A program made the position numbers and the translations under genes. A stretch of DNA of 9,617 bases from Deltaproteobacteria bacterium (lineage in GTDB: Bacteria; Desulfobacterota; Binatia; Binatales; Binataceae): contig JAJZAG010000127.1 in the NCBI GenBank assembly GCA_021799555.1, forward strand, positions 1-9,617, read 5' to 3'. The notes under the pieces are model-generated. The model searched no databases, was not told the origin of the DNA, and worked only from the letters and a program-made list of their open reading frames with translations. Below are positions 5,986 to 9,617 of this stretch, piece by piece. The stretch's first letter is position 1, and each line of letters begins with the position of its first letter.

Positions 5986-7297
5986 ACGACGAAAGTATCC
6001 GGTTGCGATCCTCGCCAGATTTCCCGCGCTCGAGCAGCGGCTCTACGTCGCCTGTTATCAACCGCGCGCCGCGATCGTTCCAGAGGTAAACCCATGCCCA
6101 CTCACTGATCACCAGGAATCGGTTACGAAAGCCGATCAGGTAAAAGATGTGCACCAGCAGCCACGTAATCCATGCGATAAAACCGCTCAGGTGCAGCCGG
6201 CCAAAGTCGGCGACGGCCGCCGCGCGGCCAATCGTCGCCAAGGTGCCCTTGTCGCGGTAGCGGAAGGCGGTGAGCGGCTCGCCGCGTATGAGTCCTGCGA
6301 TGTTCGCTGCAACATGGCGTCCTTCCTGAATCGCAGCCGGCGATGTCCCCGGCACCGGTTTCCCGTCAGACTTGATAGCGGCGAGATCGCCAATGACGAA
6401 AACTGAATCGGCGCCGGGTACCGAAAGATCCTGATTCACCAGCACCCGCCCCGCGCGGTCCAGCGGCGCGCCGAGCGCTTTGCCCAGCGGCGAAGCCGCA
6501 ACGCCAGCCGCCCAGATGATTGTGCGCGCGTCGATTCTTCCTCCCGCGAGTGTGACGCCGTTACCATCGACGTCGGTTACGGCGGAGCCGGTGATAACTT
6601 CGACGCCGATACGCTCCAGTTGGCGCATTGCGCTTGCCGACGAATCGAGCGACATCGCGGGCAAAACTCGCGGTCCGGCCTCGATCAGGACAATTCGAGC
6701 CCGGCCCGGCTCAATCCGGCGAAAGTCGCGCTCCAGTACGCGGCGGGAAATTTCCGCCAACGCTCCGGCCATCTCGACTCCGGTCGGTCCCGCACCGATG
6801 ATCACGAAGGTCATCCATTGAGTGATCTTGCGCTGGTCAGTTTCGCGTTCAGCCGCTTCATATGCGACCAGCACGCGGCGGCGGATTTCAACCGCGTCCT
6901 CGAGCGTCTTGAGCCCGGGCGCGGCGTTCATCCATTCGTCGTGTCCGAAATACGAGTGCGTCGCGCCTGCCGCTATGATCAGAAAGTCGTACTTTACCTC
7001 ACCGTCGGCGAGCTGGACGATTTTTTTCGCTATGTCGATCGCAACCGCTTTGCCGAGAATCACGCTTACGTTCTTTTGCGAACTTAGAATTCTCCGAATC
7101 GGAGCGGCGATGTCGCTTGGATTGAGTGCCGCAGTCGCCACCTGGTAGAGCAGCGGCTGAAACAGATGATGATTGCGACGGTCGATAAGAGTAATCCGGA
7201 CCCGCGATTTCGCCAGCGCCCGGGTCGCGGCGAGCCCAGCGAAGCCACCGCCCAGGACCACAACATGAGGTAAGTCGGCGGTTTGCAGTCGTTCCAT
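5984..7297 (-). CDS. ndh: Type II NADH:quinone oxidoreductase (NDH-2)
   Basis: A single-subunit FAD enzyme that passes electrons from NADH to membrane quinone without pumping protons, bound at the inner face of the cytoplasmic membrane. The 437 residues fit the family. The first Rossmann motif VVVLGGGFAG (12-21) binds FAD, the second FVIIGAGPTGVEMAGAL (164-180) binds NADH, and VFVIGDLAAI (299-308) contacts the flavin. AAIQEGRHVA (321-330) matches the quinone-site region. A hydrophobic C-terminal stretch (about 371-406, including FIAWITWLLVHIFYLIGF) should anchor it to the membrane. The start is ATG 7297; a TTG three codons upstream is less likely. It is transcribed alone, convergent with queE and divergent from the small gene at 7582. 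Confidence 0.93.
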   Translation of the reverse strand: MERLQTADLPHVVVLGGGFAGLAATRALAKSRVRITLIDRRNHHLFQPLLYQVATAALNPSDIAAPIRRILSSQKNVSVILGKAVAIDIAKKIVQLADGEVKYDFLIIAAGATHSYFGHDEWMNAAPGLKTLEDAVEIRRRVLVAYEAAERETDQRKITQWMTFVIIGAGPTGVEMAGALAEISRRVLERDFRRIEPGRARIVLIEAGPRVLPAMSLDSSASAMRQLERIGVEVITGSAVTDVDGNGVTLAGGRIDARTIIWAAGVAASPLGKALGAPLDRAGRVLVNQDLSVPGADSVFVIGDLAAIKSDGKPVPGTSPAAIQEGRHVAANIAGLIRGEPLTAFRYRDKGTLATIGRAAAVADFGRLHLSGFIAWITWLLVHIFYLIGFRNRFLVISEWAWVYLWNDRGARLITGDVEPLLERGKSGEDRNRILSS

Positions 7298-7581
7298 AAG
7301 GTTCAATTATTCCGCGTGCGGATTAGCTGAGCCGGCGAACGCATTCTTTTTCGCGCGGCCGGATACGATCGGTTGTAGAGATCTTGGCACCTACGCCGCA
7401 TGCAGGCTACTTTGAAAAGGAACCAGCTCGATGCGGTCACTTTGATTGCAATCGAGAGCGCCGAGCCGGACCTCGGTCTTGCTTTCTTGCCCTTGCGCAC
7501 CGGCCTTGTCCGGTCAAATGGCCCACCGCCTGCGCGGCGGGGATTTGATCGGACGCCCGGATCAACTAAGCTTGGCCGCGT
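7298..7581. other. Divergent intergenic spacer, no gene recognised
   Basis: This 284-base gap separates the divergently read NDH-2 gene and the small gene at 7582, so it must carry regulatory signals for both. I find no convincing consensus promoter. It contains the palindrome GATTGCAATC at 7444-7453 and the long nested hairpin at 7508-7554. Open frames crossing it look like non-coding by-products. Confidence 0.55.
7508..7554. repeat. Nested inverted repeat (REP-like hairpin)
   Basis: GTCCGGTCAAAT (7508-7519) pairs with ATTTGATCGGAC (7543-7554) with one G/A difference between arms. Inside it CCGCC (7526-7530) pairs perfectly with GGCGG (7536-7540) around a 5-base loop. The 47-base unit is compact and almost symmetrical, like repetitive extragenic palindromes or a very small mobile hairpin. 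It ends 27 bases before the next start codon and has no T-run. Confidence 0.6.
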
Positions 7582-7905
7582 ATGCCTGGACCTGCTTTGA
7601 ATGACGTGTTGCCCGATCTGGTCGAGGAGATGGTGTTTCTTCTCAAGCAGCAGGGGGCCGATCCGCTCGAGGCGCCGCTGCGCGCACTCACAATCGAGTC
7701 GGTATGCGACTGCGGCGACGAGAATTGCGCGAGCTTCGCGACCGCCGCGGAAGTGAAAGTCGCGGGCTATGTCGAGCTTGCCGCGATGGAAGGGCAGCTC
7801 ATCATCGATCTGAACGAGCGCAACGAGATCTGCTTCGTCGAGGTGCTGGGCCGCCCCGACGTCAAATATCTGCTCGAAGAATTTTACGATTCCGCGCGCC
7901 AATAA
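7582..7905 (+). CDS. Small conserved-looking protein with a CxCx4C motif, function unknown
   Basis: I do not recognise this 107-residue protein. It is acidic, has no signal peptide or membrane segment, and is probably cytoplasmic. Residues 8-36 look helical. Then comes the motif CDCGDENC (Cys42, Cys44, Cys49), which could hold a metal or form a disulfide, with Cys84 further on. The second half alternates hydrophobic and polar residues like a small beta sheet (YVELAAMEGQLIIDL, then ICFVEVL), followed by a C-terminal helix. An in-frame stop seven codons upstream makes ATG 7582 the first usable ATG. No clear ribosome site precedes it. Its composition matches neighbouring host genes. It ends 10 bases from the convergent hydrolase gene. 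The regular codon pattern and protein-like sequence support it being real. Confidence 0.7.
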   Translation: MPGPALNDVLPDLVEEMVFLLKQQGADPLEAPLRALTIESVCDCGDENCASFATAAEVKVAGYVELAAMEGQLIIDLNERNEICFVEVLGRPDVKYLLEEFYDSARQ

Positions 7906-7915
7906 TCCGCGCCGT

Positions 7916-8824
7916 TCAACCGCTCGCAGCGCGCGGCGATAGCTGGCGGAACTGTTTGGCGAAGTTCAGCACTTCGGCGGCGACCTGCTCTTTTTCCGTG
8001 TCTACGGTGATTACGTGATAGCTCTCCTCGAGGATCACGCAGCGTTTTTCCGCGCTGCCGAGATGCTTCATCACAAAGCTCACGTTGCGCCGCATCGGGC
8101 AGGTATGGTCGCGGCGCGAATGGATCAATAGCGCTGGCTGGGTGACTCGCTCCAGCCTCTTGCGAACGATCTTCGACATATCGAGCAGGTTGATGGGACC
8201 CATGAGCGGGAAGAGATGCGTGGTCGGATGGACCCGGCGCGCGGCCGCGTCGTGGATATCGGAATCGCCAGGACTGTAAAGATACAGGGTTTTCGCGATT
8301 CGCCCGAGCTTGCGCACCATCTGGAGCGCAAGCGTCGTCGAGCGCGGCAGAAAAAGCGCCGGCGCCAGCATTACAATTCCCGTCACCGCCTCGCGCTGAT
8401 CGATAGCAAGCCGCGCCGCCAGCACCGCGCCCGCCGAGAGCCCGACGACGATATTGGGGTCCCCGTATTGACGGAGTTCCTCGAAACCCAACACCACGCT
8501 CTCATACCAGTTGTCGTAGTTGGCCGCGCCGAGTTCTTCGGGAGCACCCGCATGGCCGGCCAGGCGCACGCCGCGCACGCGGATCCCGGCGGCAGCCATC
8601 CGCTCGCCCAGCCATCGCATTTCGTAGGGAGTACCGGTGAGTCCGTGGATTAGAAGGGCGCTCAGACCCTCGCCGGGGAAAAAGAATTCGCTCTTGTCAG
8701 CAACGGCCGCAGGACCGGAAGCCGCGCTCCGCGACGGAGGGTCGTCGTCGGAAGGTTTGGACTTCGACGCGCTGACGGCCGAAGAACCGGGTTGCGCAGA
8801 TTTCATCGCTACTTCGTGTCTCAT
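7916..8824 (-). CDS. Alpha/beta hydrolase, Est30-like carboxylesterase
   Basis: A serine hydrolase of the carboxylesterase/monoglyceride-lipase type, probably acting on short or medium acyl esters; the natural substrate is unknown. From ATG 8824 there are 302 residues. LLIHGLTGTP (57-66) forms the oxyanion region. GLSAG (128-132) carries the nucleophile Ser130, HSRRDHTCP (235-243) the acid Asp239, and SYHVITVDTEKEQV (268-281) the base His270. This last block closely resembles the corresponding part of Geobacillus Est30. The first 45 residues are a Ser/Pro/Ala/Asp-rich extension that Est30 lacks, without a clear signal peptide. A start at Met7 (8806) is possible. It begins 28 bases after the PpiD-like gene, behind a G-rich AGGGGGGGA site, so the two are probably co-transcribed. 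Confidence 0.88.
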   Translation of the reverse strand: MRHEVAMKSAQPGSSAVSASKSKPSDDDPPSRSAASGPAAVADKSEFFFPGEGLSALLIHGLTGTPYEMRWLGERMAAAGIRVRGVRLAGHAGAPEELGAANYDNWYESVVLGFEELRQYGDPNIVVGLSAGAVLAARLAIDQREAVTGIVMLAPALFLPRSTTLALQMVRKLGRIAKTLYLYSPGDSDIHDAAARRVHPTTHLFPLMGPINLLDMSKIVRKRLERVTQPALLIHSRRDHTCPMRRNVSFVMKHLGSAEKRCVILEESYHVITVDTEKEQVAAEVLNFAKQFRQLSPRAASG

Positions 8825-8852
8825 CCGTGCGGTCCCCCCCTGGACGCGCGTA

Positions 8853-9617
8853 TTACATCGAGGATCCGGTTGGCGCTCCGAGTTCGTCGGCGTGAATCAC
8901 GATATTGGCTTGCGCGCGCAACTGATCGAGGTATTGGGTCCAGACCTGCGCGCGGCGCTGCTCAAGATACTCTTCAGTAAAGCTCTTTCTGGCGCTTGCC
9001 CATTGCTCGTCGTCAGGATCGGTTCGCGAGGTCACTTCGAAGATGTACGCGTTGCCATCCTGCTCCATCACGATTGGGATCATACCTGGTACGATTGGGA
9101 TGGTGCCGGCGGCGTCGGTGACTTCAGGGAACTGCCCGATACCCGAGATCGAATGGCTGAAACGCTCGAAGGGGTCAACATTATGAACGGCGAGCTGATT
9201 CGCTTTGGCAACTTTGGGCAGATCAGCCGGCGTCTTGATTTGCGCCATCAGTTTCTCGGCCTGCTTGTGTGCCGCTATTTCAGCGTATGAGCGAATATAG
9301 GCCTGCCGCACCGTCGCCGCGATATCTTTCAGGGGTGGAACGTGCGCGGGAATTTTTTCCACTACTTTGACCAGATAGGGCGCGTCCTGATCGGGAACCG
9401 CGCGAACTTGTCCTTTGCCGAGGCTCAAAGCCGCGTCTGCGAGCTTGGGATCCTGCCCGACGCCGGCGATCGGTTCGCCTTTGGCGAACGGAGGCGTTGT
9501 CACGGCGTCGATGCCGCGCTTCTTCGCGATCTCTTGAAGGCTCTCGCCGCCGAGCGCGGAAGTCAGATCTTCGTCAATCGCTTCGCGGGCCAGGCGGCTT
9601 CCGGTTTGCTCGCGCAA
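8853..9617 (-). CDS. PpiD/SurA-like peptidyl-prolyl isomerase family protein, N-terminus beyond window
   Basis: The visible 254 residues resemble the C-terminal part of PpiD-type proteins, which are anchored in the inner membrane and help outer-membrane and periplasmic proteins fold. The frame is open to the right edge, so the membrane anchor and most of the protein are missing from view. Two related parvulin-like units are seen: PF...PIAGVG...PYLVKVVE (about 43-87) and PF...ISGIG...AYIFEVTS (about 149-197). The linker VVEKIPAHVPPLKDI (85-99) and a helical C-terminal region (204-237) also match the family. The second unit is poor in catalytic-type residues, so the part seen may be chaperone rather than isomerase. 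It precedes the hydrolase gene by 28 bases. Assignment as PpiD rather than another SurA-like protein is moderate. Confidence 0.8.
   Translation of the reverse strand: MREQTGSRLAREAIDEDLTSALGGESLQEIAKKRGIDAVTTPPFAKGEPIAGVGQDPKLADAALSLGKGQVRAVPDQDAPYLVKVVEKIPAHVPPLKDIAATVRQAYIRSYAEIAAHKQAEKLMAQIKTPADLPKVAKANQLAVHNVDPFERFSHSISGIGQFPEVTDAAGTIPIVPGMIPIVMEQDGNAYIFEVTSRTDPDDEQWASARKSFTEEYLEQRRAQVWTQYLDQLRAQANIVIHADELGAPTGSSM

Noticed and set aside
5697..6101. Minus-strand open frame of 134 residues overlapping the NDH-2 3' end
   Set aside because: It overlaps the well-supported NDH-2 gene in another frame and shows no family motif or start signal.
7444..7453. Perfect palindrome GATTGCAATC as an operator
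   Set aside because: Ten-base palindromes occur by chance at this scale and it is not positioned against a recognisable promoter.
7551..7565. Similarity of GGACGCCCGGATCAA to the first 14 bases of the window as a shared repeat
   Set aside because: The match is short with one inserted base, the first copy is within peptidase coding sequence, and the similarity does not continue on either side.
7303..7902. Long minus-strand open frame opposite the small Cys protein
   Set aside because: Its residues are Arg-rich and low in recognisable pattern, and it crosses the structured spacer. The plus-strand frame at 7582 reads better as protein.

Overview
The window is GC-rich DNA that looks bacterial and chromosomal, with the end of an integrated mobile element on its left side. 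A DksA-type transcription factor, GalU, a PpiD-like periplasmic foldase and a type II NADH dehydrogenase together suggest a Gram-negative bacterium, perhaps a deltaproteobacterium-like or related lineage. The sequence alone does not fix the taxon. Most host genes have no clear Shine-Dalgarno sequence, so several start codons are chosen from family N-termini.

Left part (1-2355), mobile element end: a 5'-truncated ImmA/IrrE-type zinc metallopeptidase, a small excisionase-like helix-turn-helix protein with a good sigma-70-type promoter, and a tyrosine integrase overlapping it by 14 bases. The integrase reads straight into the 3' end of a tRNA-Ala(CGC) gene on the opposite strand. This is the layout expected where an island has recombined into a tRNA 3' end, so the island extends to the left beyond the window. 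Repeats of GTTTGCCCC lie between the integrase catalytic domain and the tRNA.

Host part, minus strand (2356-3716): dksA, galU and tRNA-Ala follow one another closely and may share the dksA promoter at 3749-3777. Plus strand (3787-5683): larC (nickel-pincer cofactor synthesis) and queE (7-deazaguanine synthesis), close together but functionally unrelated; neither has its usual pathway partners here. The 300 bases after queE hold no convincing gene but contain two hairpins.

Right part: a minus-strand NDH-2 gene (5984-7297), a 284-base divergent spacer containing a long nested hairpin (7508-7554), a small unrecognised Cys-containing protein (7582-7905, plus strand), and converging on it a minus-strand pair: the C-terminal part of a PpiD-like protein (running off the right edge) followed 28 bases later by an Est30-like alpha/beta hydrolase. 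No defence system or other new multi-gene system is demonstrable. The most unusual items are the integrase with a non-canonical active site, its C-terminus encoded across the attachment site, and the unexplained structured intergenic regions.
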